From the NCBI GenBank assembly GCA_902611475.1, contig CACLZW010000004.1, positions 1 through 64,000 on the forward strand: a stretch of DNA of 64,000 nt. Reading direction: 5' to 3'. Below the pieces are notes generated by a model that ran no database searches, was not told where the DNA came from, and worked only from the letters and a program-made list of their open reading frames with translations. This DNA is from an uncultured Alphaproteobacteria bacterium. Lineage in GTDB: Bacteria; Pseudomonadota; Alphaproteobacteria; Rhodobacterales; Rhodobacteraceae. This document shows, piece after piece, positions 36,631-45,975 of the stretch (positions are counted from its first letter, which is position 1; the number at the start of each line of letters is the position of its first letter). The translations under genes and the position numbers were made by a program.

Positions 36631-38451
36631 TTACACTAACAAATTCTTTGGAACTTTGATTTTACAAGACAATAAAACCTGTGCATACCCTTTTCCTTGA
36701 GGGTCATTTCTTAAACTGGTAGTACCTCCACCACCTAGAACATCGTGAAGCACAAAATTTACTCCCGAAATTCCAGGAAGATAATGGCGATCAATTTTAT
36801 CATTTTCCAAAAAATGAGAAAAAATTTCTACTATTTTTTCTTCAGAGAAGGTATCCCAAATATAGGGTAGTAGATTTGGGTGTCTCGCTATAATACCAAT
36901 ATTTGCCTTATTACCCTTATCTCCAGACCTACCCCAAGCGATCTCTTCTAGAGACGCTTCTATTAATTGAACTCCCTTATATAAATTAGAGATATTAGGT
37001 TCAGATACATTTATATTAGCAAAGGAAGACGGTACACTTATCCCATGAGCAATTTCAATTGGCTCGCTAGGAGCATCATCAAATTGCAAGGTAAACCCAA
37101 CATTTTCTTTTTTGTATAGAAAGGAAAATAATGAAAGGATCGGTGATGGTTTGGGTCGTGCTCCAGCGAAACCACTGAGGCCTGGAGGTGATGACAAACC
37201 GAGACCGGTAGCGTCTTTTAAAAAAACTCCAACTCCTTTTGGACTTTCGTGTTTAACAGCAATTTTTGCAAACACCTCACTAGAATTCTGTGAATTCCTT
37301 CGCGGTCCAAATTGACTGCCTGCCCCAATTATCTCAACACTTTCCTCAATAAAAGGCTCTAATTTTTTTCTCTGCAATGAATTTCTCGATCTTGATAGCG
37401 CTGCCTTTGCAAAAGCATTAGCCTTATCTGTAGCGTCTGATCCATAGAAACCAAATAAGTGCCCTCCTCGAAATCCTGCCTCATAAGTAAGGCAAACCTT
37501 GTAATTTTCACTCGGTGGTTTTCCCTTTGCTCCACTTACACGAACTCGATCCTTTTCTATTTCAGTGATTTCAACATGTGAAAAATCACAGTTAACATCT
37601 GGAAGCAGATAATTTTTTGGATCACCTATTTCATACAACATCTGCTCAGCAACAGTGCCAAAGCTTACAATTCCACCAGTTTCTTTTGCTTTTGTAATAA
37701 CCGCTTTTCCATCTTTTTCTATCTCTGCTATTGGATAACCGATCTGATCAAAAGTTCCTTTAATAGATTTCCAATCAGTGAAATTGCCTCCCGTAATTTG
37801 AGTTCCACACTCAAGAAGATGCCCAATAAGACTGCCCGCAGACAAAAGATCAAAATCTTCCGCGCCCCAACCAAAGTTATACATACATGCAGCTAACGTC
37901 ACTGCACTATCCACACACCTTCCGGTTATCACTATGTCAGCACCTTTATCTAATGCACTGCAAATGGGCTGAGCTCCAAAATATGCGTTTATGCTGCCAA
38001 TTTTTTCCTTTTCTGGGAATTCAATGCCTGAGAACATTTCGGTTGGGTTTAAGCTTTTTATATTATCTATTCCTGGAAGTAGATTATCCCCTTCGATTAC
38101 TGCTACTCTAAGAGATAATCCTTGCTCCTTAATTTTCTCTCTTAAAATGATAGCACAAGCCGATGGATTTACCCCTCCAGCGTTAGAAATTATCTTCGTG
38201 TTGGTTTCGGATATCTTTTTTAAATTTGGAACCATAGCCTCTGAAATAAAATCAGTAGCATATCCTGCATTAGGGTCTTTTGCCTTTACCCGCGCCATTA
38301 TAGCCATAGTTATTTCGGCTAAATAATCATATACAATGAAATCAAGATCATCATGTCTAAGGAGTTGCTCGGTAGCTTGTGAAGCATCTCCCCAATAACC
38401 GGATGCACCCCCAATTTTCAATAAATCTTTTTTCAACGTTCGAGCTCTCAT
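36631..38451 (-). CDS. AtuA-like acyclic terpene utilisation family protein (DUF1446 domain)
   Basis: The 606-aa protein has the DUF1446/AtuA motifs IGGASGYWGDASQA, DFIVYDYLAEITMAIMARVKAKDP, IISNAGGVNPSACA and TGRCVDSAVTLA. Its C-terminal domain has EEIAWGRSGDKGNKANIGI and a GGGGTTSLRND segment. AtuA is required for citronellol/geraniol catabolism in Pseudomonas, but its reaction is not established. The track's extra 53 N-terminal residues run into the divergent dehydrogenase promoter; the ATG at 38451 begins at the conserved MRARTLKKD. It is the first gene of the minus-strand operon. Confidence 0.87.
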   Translation of the reverse strand: MRARTLKKDLLKIGGASGYWGDASQATEQLLRHDDLDFIVYDYLAEITMAIMARVKAKDPNAGYATDFISEAMVPNLKKISETNTKIISNAGGVNPSACAIILREKIKEQGLSLRVAVIEGDNLLPGIDNIKSLNPTEMFSGIEFPEKEKIGSINAYFGAQPICSALDKGADIVITGRCVDSAVTLAACMYNFGWGAEDFDLLSAGSLIGHLLECGTQITGGNFTDWKSIKGTFDQIGYPIAEIEKDGKAVITKAKETGGIVSFGTVAEQMLYEIGDPKNYLLPDVNCDFSHVEITEIEKDRVRVSGAKGKPPSENYKVCLTYEAGFRGGHLFGFYGSDATDKANAFAKAALSRSRNSLQRKKLEPFIEESVEIIGAGSQFGPRRNSQNSSEVFAKIAVKHESPKGVGVFLKDATGLGLSSPPGLSGFAGARPKPSPILSLFSFLYKKENVGFTLQFDDAPSEPIEIAHGISVPSSFANINVSEPNISNLYKGVQLIEASLEEIAWGRSGDKGNKANIGIIARHPNLLPYIWDTFSEEKIVEIFSHFLENDKIDRHYLPGISGVNFVLHDVLGGGGTTSLRNDPQGKGYAQVLLSCKIKVPKNLLV

Positions 38452-38533
38452 TTGTGTCTTTTTAAGTTTACATAAATATGTGATACTAATAAAAGTCCTT
38501 TTTTTGAATTTTGATAACAGATTAGGAAAATTT

Positions 38534-39676
38534 ATGAAGAACCCATTTGATACACCAGAGAGAGAAGAGTTCAGAGCCCAGCTAAAAGCGTTTGTTGATA
38601 AAGAAATCAAACCCTATGTCAACGATTGGGATGAAGAAGGAAAGATACCTTGGGATCTTCATCAGAAAGCTGGAGCGCTAGGTGTCTGGGGTTTTGGAAT
38701 TGATGAAAAGTATGGTGGATTAGGAGAAGACGATAATTTCCTAAGAGCAATATATAACGAAGAATTTGCGAAATGCGGAGCTGGAGGAGTTGGCGCAGCC
38801 ATGGGTGGGCGAATGATTTCCCTTGAGCCGATACAAAGACTGTGTTCATCGGAAATAAAAGATAGAGTTCTTAAAGATATAGTCACTGGGAAAAAAGGCT
38901 CAAGCTTGGGAATAACCGAGCCGGGTGGAGGCTCAGATGTAGCAAATATGAAAACGTCAGCAAAAAGAGATGGAAACCATTTTGTTATTAATGGCAGCAA
39001 GACTTTTATTACGGGCGCAATGACATCTGACTATTTTGTTGTCGGAGCTAGAACTGGTGGATCGGGATTGAAAGGGATTTCTCTTTTTTTCGTGGAGGCC
39101 GACAGGGATGGCTTTTCACGGGTACCACTTGATAAAAAAATGGGTTGGTGGTGCTCTGATCAGGCAACCTTGTACTTTGATAATGTCAGAGTGCCTGCTG
39201 AGAATATGATGGGGGAAGAGGACAAGGGCTTCATACAAATAATGGAGAATTTCAATATAGAGAGAATGTGCATGTGTGCTAGCTCTTTAGGGATGATGAA
39301 AGTCTGCCTTGAGGAAAGCATAGAATGGGCAAAGACTAGAGAGACTTTTGGAAAACCTCTTATTCAGCATCAAGTTATACGTCATAAACTCGCCAACATG
39401 TCCTCAAAAATTGATGCTCTTGAAGCGTTAGTAAATAATATTTGCTGGAATATGAATAATGGAGAAGTTCCGGTCGCAGAAATCTCAAAGGCAAAGTTTT
39501 TTGCTACTAGAGAGCTTGAGTATTGCTCAAGTGAGGCAATGCAAATAATGGGTGGAGCTGGATACCTCAGAGGAAATCCGGTAGAAAGGATTTACCGGGA
39601 AGTGAAGGTCATGGCTATCGGGGGTGGTTCCGAGGAAATCATGAGAGATTTAGCTGTACGACAAATGGGTTACTAA
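38534..39676 (+). CDS. Acyl-CoA dehydrogenase, isovaleryl/citronellyl-CoA dehydrogenase-like (AtuD/LiuA type)
   Basis: An FAD-dependent acyl-CoA dehydrogenase with the signature LGITEPGGGSDVANMKT and the QIMGGAGYLRGNPVERIYRE segment. The usual catalytic Glu position near the C-terminus is replaced (AIGGGSEEI instead of YEGTxEI), while a Glu is present in FNIERM, the position used by isovaleryl- and long-chain-type dehydrogenases. That suits a branched substrate and supports a role with the divergent AtuA-like operon. The start at 38534 (380 aa) has AGGA seven bases upstream; the track's 18-residue extension is unlikely. Confidence 0.88.
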   Translation: MKNPFDTPEREEFRAQLKAFVDKEIKPYVNDWDEEGKIPWDLHQKAGALGVWGFGIDEKYGGLGEDDNFLRAIYNEEFAKCGAGGVGAAMGGRMISLEPIQRLCSSEIKDRVLKDIVTGKKGSSLGITEPGGGSDVANMKTSAKRDGNHFVINGSKTFITGAMTSDYFVVGARTGGSGLKGISLFFVEADRDGFSRVPLDKKMGWWCSDQATLYFDNVRVPAENMMGEEDKGFIQIMENFNIERMCMCASSLGMMKVCLEESIEWAKTRETFGKPLIQHQVIRHKLANMSSKIDALEALVNNICWNMNNGEVPVAEISKAKFFATRELEYCSSEAMQIMGGAGYLRGNPVERIYREVKVMAIGGGSEEIMRDLAVRQMGY

Positions 39677-39698
39677 CCGCTAGCTTAGTCTGTAAAAA

Positions 39699-40685
39699 CT
39701 ACTCAGTGGTTAAAACGATTTTTCCCACTGCTTGCCGGTTCATAAGTTTTCTGAGAGCAACAGCTGCTTCTTCTAATGGATATACGTCTGAAACTAAGGG
39801 ATCAATATCACCGTTATTAAACCACTCAAATAGTTGCTGAAAGTTAGCAAGCTCCTCTTTTGACTCTCTTACTCTAAAAGAACCCCAGAAAACCCCTACA
39901 ATTGCACAACCTTTAAGTAGAGGCAAATTCATAGGCACCCTAGGTATCTTATCGTCTCCGCCAGCAAAACCAATGACTAAAGCACGACCATTCCACCTAA
40001 TAGACCTCAGTGCTGGTTCGAATAGATCAGCTCCAACCGGATCATACAAAACATCATACGACTCCTTTCGCCCAGTTATTTCTTTGAGACGTTCTCTCAG
40101 ATCATCTTTTCCATAATTAATTATATGATCCGCTCCAGCCTTCTTCACTACTTCTAACTTTTCATCCGTACTTGCAGCCCCTATTACAGTAGCGCCCATT
40201 GCTTTACCTATCTCTACTGCAGAGATGCCCACTCCTCCAGCTGCTCCGAGCACCAACAGAGTTTCGCCCTTCTGTAATGACGCTCTTTGTTTAAGTGCAT
40301 GCATTGAGGTACCGTAGGTAATCTGAATGCCAGAGGCAACAACGCCACTCATTTTTTCTGGCCTTTTCATTAACATCTCAGTGCCCACAACAAGTTTTTC
40401 TGCAAAGCCTCCGTGTATGGTAGTCGTCATTACTTTGTCACCAACTACAAAATTTTTTACCCCTTCTCCTACCTCCTCAACAATACCGGCGACCTCGCCA
40501 CCTGGGGAGAAGGGTAAATCCGGTTTAAATTGATATTTGTTGTTAATAATTAGAGTATCAGGAAAATTTACGCCGCACGCCTCTACTTTTAGCTTCACCT
40601 GATTAGCGCCGATAACTGGTTCCTCAACTTCTTTAACTTCCAAATCTTCTGGTGACCCAAACTTAGAACAAATTACCGCTCTCAT
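39699..40685 (-). CDS. NADPH:quinone oxidoreductase family protein (MDR superfamily)
   Basis: A 328-aa zinc-free medium-chain reductase with a GroES-like N-terminal domain (VEACGVNFPDTLIIN, FSPGGEVAGIVEEVGEG) and a Rossmann domain with LLVLGAAGGVGISAVEIGKAMGA. The C-terminal LRKLMNRQAVGKIVL is typical. It may reduce a 2-enoyl thioester or quinone. The ATG at 40685, with GGGAGA just upstream, is better than the track's start 12 codons earlier. It converges with the dehydrogenase gene and diverges from the Pim-like operon. Confidence 0.87.
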   Translation of the reverse strand: MRAVICSKFGSPEDLEVKEVEEPVIGANQVKLKVEACGVNFPDTLIINNKYQFKPDLPFSPGGEVAGIVEEVGEGVKNFVVGDKVMTTTIHGGFAEKLVVGTEMLMKRPEKMSGVVASGIQITYGTSMHALKQRASLQKGETLLVLGAAGGVGISAVEIGKAMGATVIGAASTDEKLEVVKKAGADHIINYGKDDLRERLKEITGRKESYDVLYDPVGADLFEPALRSIRWNGRALVIGFAGGDDKIPRVPMNLPLLKGCAIVGVFWGSFRVRESKEELANFQQLFEWFNNGDIDPLVSDVYPLEEAAVALRKLMNRQAVGKIVLTTE

Positions 40686-40771
40686 AATACTCTCCCTAAT
40701 TGACCTTAATAATCCTTCCAATCTCTTGACTAGAGACTTTCCAGATGTATCATTTCACTAGATTTCTTATT

Positions 40772-40799
40772 TTTCAACACTATTCTATAGGTGTATAAT
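40772..40799 (+). promoter_or_regulatory. Candidate promoter of the Pim-like/tup operon
   Basis: A perfect TATAAT at 40794-40799 is preceded by TTTCAA at 40772-40777 with a 16-base spacer. Transcription would begin near 40806, next to the GGGGGG that also serves as ribosome-binding site, so the leader would be very short. The -35 match is weak. Confidence 0.35.
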
Positions 40800-40817
40800 A
40801 TAGTCGGGGGGATAATG

Positions 40818-42914
40818 ATGACAAAAACAGCGCACTTATCAAAAGAAAATGAAATAGCTTTCATAGCTCTCTCTAATGCCCCTATGAACGCTCTGAGCCA
40901 AGGTGTACGAGATGGTTTAAGGAAAGGTGTTGAACAAGCATTGAGTGATAACACGATAAAAGCTATTGTCATCCACGGTGATGGAAATGTATTTTCAGCA
41001 GGTGCTGATATTTCAGAATTTCATTTGCCTACCGTAGAGCCTCATTTACCTGATGTTTGCGACTTAATTGAACAAAGCGAGAAACCCGTAATAGCTGCAA
41101 TACATGGGTTCGCTCTTGGGGGTGCTTTTGAGATAGCTTTATCAACCCACTTTAGAATAGCGACCAAAGAGGCCTCGGTGGGACTTCCAGAAGTACATTT
41201 AGGCTTGCTACCAGGATCTGCTGGAACGCAAAGAACGCCTAGGTTAGTGGGAGTAAAAAGTGCAATAGATATCATGACAACTGGGAAACCTGTTAACGCA
41301 GAAAAAGCACTTGCAATTGGTGCAATTGACGAAATCGTTGATGACCTCAAGAGCGGTGCTATTACTTTCGCAAAAAAGGTCATTGAAAATGCTACCCCTT
41401 TAAAAAGAGTGAGTAAAAGTGAAGAAAGAGTTGAGAACAATTCCGAGAACTTAGAATTAATTGCACAAGAAAGAGCAAAGTGGAAAAAAAATAGTCCTCA
41501 CTTAAATGCTCCACAGAAAATTATTGACTGTGTAGAGCAAGCAGTATTGCTCGATTATGCAGGTGGTATGAACTTCGAGCAAAAGACCTTTCAGGGGTTA
41601 ATGGATAGCGACCAGAGTAAAAGCCTTATCCACGCCTTTTTTGCTGAAAGAAAGAGCAACAAAATCCCTGAGTTAGAAAGAGGAGCAAAACCCCGACCTA
41701 TATCGAAACTGGGAGTTATTGGTGGGGGTACTATGGGATCAGGTATCACGATCGCTGCACTAAACTCAGGTCTACCTGTTACCATGGTAGAAAGGGATCA
41801 AGAGAGTCTCGAGCGAGGTATTGAGAATGTAAAGAAGGTGTATAGGCGTGACGTAGAAAAAGGAAGATTGTCCCAAGAGAAAGCGGATAAGATTTTATCT
41901 AACTACTCTACATCAACTCATCTAAAAGACCTCTCGGATAAGGACATGATAATAGAAGCTGTATTTGAAGAACTTGAAGTTAAGAAAAGTGTCTTTTCAC
42001 AACTTAATGATATCGCAAAAGAGGGAGCCGTGTTGGCATCAAATACCTCATATCTAGATATCGACAAAATTGCCTCGGCGACAGATAGAGTTGGTGATGT
42101 GATTGGTCTTCATTTCTTTTCTCCAGCAAACATTATGCGTCTGTTAGAAATAGTTGTTCCAACTAATGTGAAAGACGATGTTGTGGCTACTGGTTTTCAA
42201 CTAGCAAAAATTCTTAAGAAGGTGCCAGTGCGAGCAGGGAACTGTGACGGGTTTATCGGCAACCGGGTACTTGAAAATTATGCAAAGGCAGCAAACTACA
42301 TGATGGAAGATGGCACCTCACCATACGATATAGATAAAGCGATAGTAGAATTCGGATACCCTATGGGACCTTTTCAAATGTTTGACCTAGCCGGTGGAGA
42401 TATAGGATGGGCTGATCGAAAACGTAAAGCGGTATTTAGATCAAATGAAGAACGATATGTTTCTATTGCTGACCGTATTTGTGAAAAGGGTTGGTTTGGC
42501 CAAAAAACTGGACGCGGTTATTATAAATATACACCTGGAGCACGAAGAGGAGAGGAAGATCCTGAGGTTCTATCAATTATCCAAGAGGAAAGAAAAGTTA
42601 AGGGCATAGAAGCTAGGAGCCTATCCTCAGATGAAATAAGAAGACGCTACTTTGCAGCCATGGTTAACGAGGGTGCTAAAGTTTTAGAAGAAAAGATGGC
42701 CTTGAGACCATCCGACATAGATGTAACAAAACTATTTGGGTATGGGTTCCCAAGACATATGGGAGGACCAATGAGATACGCAGATGTTTATGGCATTGAA
42801 AATATACTGAATGATTTAAAAGAATTTGAAAAAGAAGACCCTTACTTTTGGAAGCCGGCAGAACTAATCGTAAAGCTTGTAGAAGAAGGTAAGGATTTTA
42901 ACAGCTTGAACTAA
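40818..42914 (+). CDS. Multifunctional enoyl-CoA hydratase / 3-hydroxyacyl-CoA dehydrogenase (PimF/FadJ-like)
   Basis: A two-part beta-oxidation enzyme of about 698 aa. The N-terminal crotonase domain (about residues 1-190) has GDGNVFSAGADISEF and AIHGFALGGAFEIAL. The C-terminal NAD-dependent dehydrogenase (from about 295) has GVIGGGTMGSGI, VLASNTSYLDID, GLHFFSPANIMRLLEIV and NRVLENYAKAANYM. It hydrates 2-enoyl-CoA and oxidises the 3-hydroxyacyl-CoA. Followed by PimC- and PimD-like dehydrogenases, it resembles PimF of the R. palustris dicarboxylate operon more than the fatty-acid FadB complex. ATGs at 40815 and 40818 are both possible; the second is better spaced from GGGGGG. Confidence 0.9.
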   Translation: MTKTAHLSKENEIAFIALSNAPMNALSQGVRDGLRKGVEQALSDNTIKAIVIHGDGNVFSAGADISEFHLPTVEPHLPDVCDLIEQSEKPVIAAIHGFALGGAFEIALSTHFRIATKEASVGLPEVHLGLLPGSAGTQRTPRLVGVKSAIDIMTTGKPVNAEKALAIGAIDEIVDDLKSGAITFAKKVIENATPLKRVSKSEERVENNSENLELIAQERAKWKKNSPHLNAPQKIIDCVEQAVLLDYAGGMNFEQKTFQGLMDSDQSKSLIHAFFAERKSNKIPELERGAKPRPISKLGVIGGGTMGSGITIAALNSGLPVTMVERDQESLERGIENVKKVYRRDVEKGRLSQEKADKILSNYSTSTHLKDLSDKDMIIEAVFEELEVKKSVFSQLNDIAKEGAVLASNTSYLDIDKIASATDRVGDVIGLHFFSPANIMRLLEIVVPTNVKDDVVATGFQLAKILKKVPVRAGNCDGFIGNRVLENYAKAANYMMEDGTSPYDIDKAIVEFGYPMGPFQMFDLAGGDIGWADRKRKAVFRSNEERYVSIADRICEKGWFGQKTGRGYYKYTPGARRGEEDPEVLSIIQEERKVKGIEARSLSSDEIRRRYFAAMVNEGAKVLEEKMALRPSDIDVTKLFGYGFPRHMGGPMRYADVYGIENILNDLKEFEKEDPYFWKPAELIVKLVEEGKDFNSLN

Positions 42915-42926
42915 TTGGAGAAAAAA

Positions 42927-44123
42927 ATGGACTTAAATTTTACTAAAGAACAGGAAAATTTTCAAATTGAAGTACGTAGTTTTTTGAGTGACAACTTAGA
43001 ACCCCAAGTAGTTGAAAAGGTTAAAAATGGAATCCCTATCACAAAAGAGGACTCCGAAAGGTGGCATCAAAAGCTAAATGAAAAAGGTTGGCTAGCAGGC
43101 ACATGGCCAAAACAGTATGGTGGCCAAGAATGGGATGTTGTTGAAAAATTTATTTTTGAAGAAGAGTGTGGTTCTGCAGGAGCACCTCGAATTGTACCAT
43201 TCGGAGTTGGCATGCTCGCACCAGTTTTAATGAAATTTGGTTCTCAAGAACAAAGAGATTATTGGCTGCCTAGAATGCTGACCGGTGAAGACTGGTGGTG
43301 CCAAGGATACTCTGAGCCTGGCTCAGGCTCGGACTTAGCATCTTTAAAGACAAGTGCTGTGAGAGATGGTGACCATTACATCGTAAATGGTCAAAAAACT
43401 TGGACGACATTTGCACAACACGCCAACATGATCTTTTGCTTAGTTAGAACCTCAACCGAGGGAAAACCACAAGAGGGAATATCATTTATTCTGATTGACA
43501 TGAACTCTCCGGGAATTGAAGTGAGGCCTATTATTACATTAGATGGTAGTCATGAGGTTAACGAAATATTTTTTTCTGACGTAAAAGTTCCCGCAAAAAA
43601 CCTTGTAGGGGAAGAAAATAAAGGGTGGACCTATGCCAAATATTTACTGACTCATGAAAGAACTGGCAATGCAAATGTTGCAGTGTCAAAACGAAAAATC
43701 CAAAAGCTTAAGAAGTTAGCAGATGATGCAAAAAAGAATGAGCAACCATTGTCTAACGACCCAATGTTCGCATCCAGATTAGCACAGATAGAGATTGATC
43801 TGCAAAATCTAGAAATAACAAATTTAAGAACACTGGCTTCTGTAGAAAATGGTGAGGCACCTGGGGCAGAGAGCTCCATAATAAAGATTTTAGGTTCCGA
43901 GATAGAGCAAGATATAGATAACCTAACGAGAAAATCACTTGGGAAACGAGCTTTTGTTAATGAACCAGATGCACTTTCTTCAGGTTACAACGGAGCAGAA
44001 GTTGTTCCTAAGGCTGCTGCATACGCGTCAGGAAAGTATTTCAATCACCGAAAAAAATCAATATATGCAGGGTCAAACGAAATCCAAAAGAATATCATTT
44101 CAAAACTAATGCTCAATTTATAG
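42927..44123 (+). CDS. Acyl-CoA dehydrogenase, large subunit of a heteromeric pair (PimC-like)
   Basis: A 398-aa acyl-CoA dehydrogenase with WWCQGYSEPGSGSDLASLKT, GQKTWTTFAQHANMIFCLVRT and IDMNSPGIEVRPIITLDGSHEVNE, a pattern very like pimeloyl-CoA dehydrogenase large subunits. The C-terminal catalytic position reads IYAGSNEIQ (Ala instead of Glu), while THERTG supplies a Glu at the alternative catalytic site. The next gene encodes a divergent partner, so the enzyme is probably heteromeric. The ATG at 42927 has GGAG seven bases upstream; the track's TTG at 42915 sits directly on the previous stop. Confidence 0.88.
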   Translation: MDLNFTKEQENFQIEVRSFLSDNLEPQVVEKVKNGIPITKEDSERWHQKLNEKGWLAGTWPKQYGGQEWDVVEKFIFEEECGSAGAPRIVPFGVGMLAPVLMKFGSQEQRDYWLPRMLTGEDWWCQGYSEPGSGSDLASLKTSAVRDGDHYIVNGQKTWTTFAQHANMIFCLVRTSTEGKPQEGISFILIDMNSPGIEVRPIITLDGSHEVNEIFFSDVKVPAKNLVGEENKGWTYAKYLLTHERTGNANVAVSKRKIQKLKKLADDAKKNEQPLSNDPMFASRLAQIEIDLQNLEITNLRTLASVENGEAPGAESSIIKILGSEIEQDIDNLTRKSLGKRAFVNEPDALSSGYNGAEVVPKAAAYASGKYFNHRKKSIYAGSNEIQKNIISKLMLNL

Positions 44124-44136
44124 GAAAGAGAAACTA

Positions 44137-45258
44137 ATGGATTTCAAACCGAGTCCTGAGAGACAAATTCTATTCGACACTCTTAAGAAATATTTCGAAA
44201 AAGAATATAGTCTTTCTGATCGCAATATCGCAGCACATTCTGACCTTGGATATTCAAAAAAAGCTTGGGAAGCCATGAGAGACCTGGGGATTCTCGAATC
44301 TCTTATAGATCCAGAATTAGATGGGTTTGGAGGCACAGCACTAGATATTTCGACCGTTTTTGAAGCTTTAGGAAGAGGTCTCGTCGTAGAGCCTTTTCTA
44401 GAGGTTGGGATACTTGCTGCCAAAGTACTATCAAAAGGAAATGATGTTCAAAAATCGCTTGTTAAAAAGATTCTTAAAAACGAGTGTTTACCTATCTTAG
44501 CCCACAGCGAGACAGATACGGAATACTCGAAAAGTTTTGTAGAAACGAAACTATCTGTAGAAGCTGATGGAAGTTATAAGATTTCAGGCGCGAAGCGAAT
44601 GATAAAGCATGCGGCTGAGGCAACACACTTTTTGGTAACTTGTAGAAATACCGGGGATGCTTCTAGCGAAGCAGGTATTTCAATTGCTTGTATTCCAACT
44701 GATCGGGAAGGTATAAAAATTGATAGCTTCGCTACTATAGATGGGGGCCGAGTGTCTGATTTGACTTTTTCAAATGTAAGTATCTCATCAGAAGAACTGG
44801 TTGGTGAACTTGGAATGAGCTATTCAATAGTCTCCGATGCGATAGATACTGGTATTCTTGCAATTTGTTCCGAGGCCCTCGGTATTATGGAAAGAATAAA
44901 GGAATTAACTCTTGAATATCTTAAAACCAGAAAGCAATTTGGTGTACCTATCGGCAAGTTCCAAGCTATTCAACATAGAATGGCACAGTTATTAGTTGAA
45001 ATAGAGCAGGCTCGTTCTTCGGTTATTAATGCTACAATTTATTTTGACGACGAAACAGAAAAAGAAAAAACAATTTCTGCGGCAAAATTTTCAATTGGAA
45101 AAATAGGAACTTTGGTAGCAGAGGAAAGTATTCAATTGCATGGTGGAATGGGAATGACTTGGGAATATGACCTTGGTCATTACGCAAAGAGACTGGTCTT
45201 AATTGATCATGAATTTGGAGATGAAGACTTCCACTTACAAAAATACATATCGCTATAA
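44137..45258 (+). CDS. Acyl-CoA dehydrogenase, small subunit of a heteromeric pair (PimD-like)
   Basis: A 373-aa divergent acyl-CoA dehydrogenase. The recognisable parts are ISGAKRMIKHAAEATHFLV, the TRKQFGVPIGKFQAIQHRMAQ helix pair and ESIQLHGGMGMTWEYDLGHYAKR. The canonical YEGTxEIQR tail is replaced by LIDHEFGDEDFHL. Such small subunits pair with a large subunit, and this gene begins 13 bases after the PimC-like gene. The complex probably oxidises a dicarboxylyl-CoA or another non-standard acyl-CoA, which is an inference. The tupB start lies only 3 bases after its stop. Confidence 0.86.
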   Translation: MDFKPSPERQILFDTLKKYFEKEYSLSDRNIAAHSDLGYSKKAWEAMRDLGILESLIDPELDGFGGTALDISTVFEALGRGLVVEPFLEVGILAAKVLSKGNDVQKSLVKKILKNECLPILAHSETDTEYSKSFVETKLSVEADGSYKISGAKRMIKHAAEATHFLVTCRNTGDASSEAGISIACIPTDREGIKIDSFATIDGGRVSDLTFSNVSISSEELVGELGMSYSIVSDAIDTGILAICSEALGIMERIKELTLEYLKTRKQFGVPIGKFQAIQHRMAQLLVEIEQARSSVINATIYFDDETEKEKTISAAKFSIGKIGTLVAEESIQLHGGMGMTWEYDLGHYAKRLVLIDHEFGDEDFHLQKYISL

Positions 45259-45261
45259 AAC

Positions 45262-45975
45262 GTGAATGATATATCAGAAGCTTTCGTTAGTTCTCTCGGT
45301 CTAATTTTATTTTTAGACGCTGAATTACTAGAGATTATACTTCTATCGTTCAGGATAACATTCTATGCCGTGCTGATTTCAAGCATACTTGGAATACCTC
45401 TCGGAGCATTATTAGCAAGCACACATTTTAAATTTAGGAATTCCGTTGTTTCCATCCTTTTTGGAATGATGGGCTTACCTCCAGTAGTTGTTGGCTTATT
45501 TGTATATTTAATATTTTCTCGTTCAGGTTCGTTAGGATGGATGGGGCTCCTCTACTCACCAACGGTAATGATAATTGCTCAGGTAATCCTTATTTTACCC
45601 ATAGTGTGTTGTCTAACGTTTCAAATAATTGAAAGCTTACATACCCGTTATCATGAGTTTTTCCGTTCATACAGGATAGCAAAATTAAAATCAGTGATAG
45701 CTTATATTGTTGATAGCAGGTTTGAACTTACAACTGTGGTACTTGCTGGTATTGGCCGCTCTATTTCTGAGGTTGGCGCAATCATAATTGTAGGAGGAAA
45801 CATAGATCATATTACTCGGGTCATGACTACCGCTATTGCATTAGAAACCTCCAAGGGCAATCTTGATTTGGCTTTGGGTTTAGGAATTATTTTGTTAGCC
45901 ACTGCAATAGTACTAAATGGTTTCATTTTGTTTTTGCGAGGAAAATATCTCAAAACTCCTGGGAGTACCATTTGA
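45262..45975 (+). CDS. tupB: Tungstate/molybdate ABC transporter permease TupB
   Basis: The 237-aa integral membrane protein has about five hydrophobic segments. It carries LLSFRITFYAVLISSILGIPLGALLA near the N-terminus and the permease EAA-like loop around GIGRSISEVGAIIIVGGNI, typical of TupB and related oxyanion transporters. It starts with GTG three bases after the PimD-like stop and overlaps tupC by one base (TGATG). With TupC and TupA it would import tungstate (or molybdate). The order B-C-A is unusual compared with the common A-B-C. Confidence 0.9.
   Translation: MNDISEAFVSSLGLILFLDAELLEIILLSFRITFYAVLISSILGIPLGALLASTHFKFRNSVVSILFGMMGLPPVVVGLFVYLIFSRSGSLGWMGLLYSPTVMIIAQVILILPIVCCLTFQIIESLHTRYHEFFRSYRIAKLKSVIAYIVDSRFELTTVVLAGIGRSISEVGAIIIVGGNIDHITRVMTTAIALETSKGNLDLALGLGIILLATAIVLNGFILFLRGKYLKTPGSTI

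Noticed and set aside
38452-38610. 53-residue N-terminal extension of the AtuA-like protein
   Set aside because: It overlaps the start of the divergent dehydrogenase and lacks family similarity; the conserved start MRARTLKK lies at 38451.
39675-39711. AACCGCT/AGTGGTT hairpin between convergent dehydrogenase and quinone reductase as a terminator
   Set aside because: It needs a G-U pair, has a 23-base loop and is not followed by a T-run on either strand.
44118-44423. Minus-strand ORF of 101 aa opposite the PimD-like gene
   Set aside because: A shadow of the dehydrogenase reading frame, with no ribosome-binding site or motif of its own.
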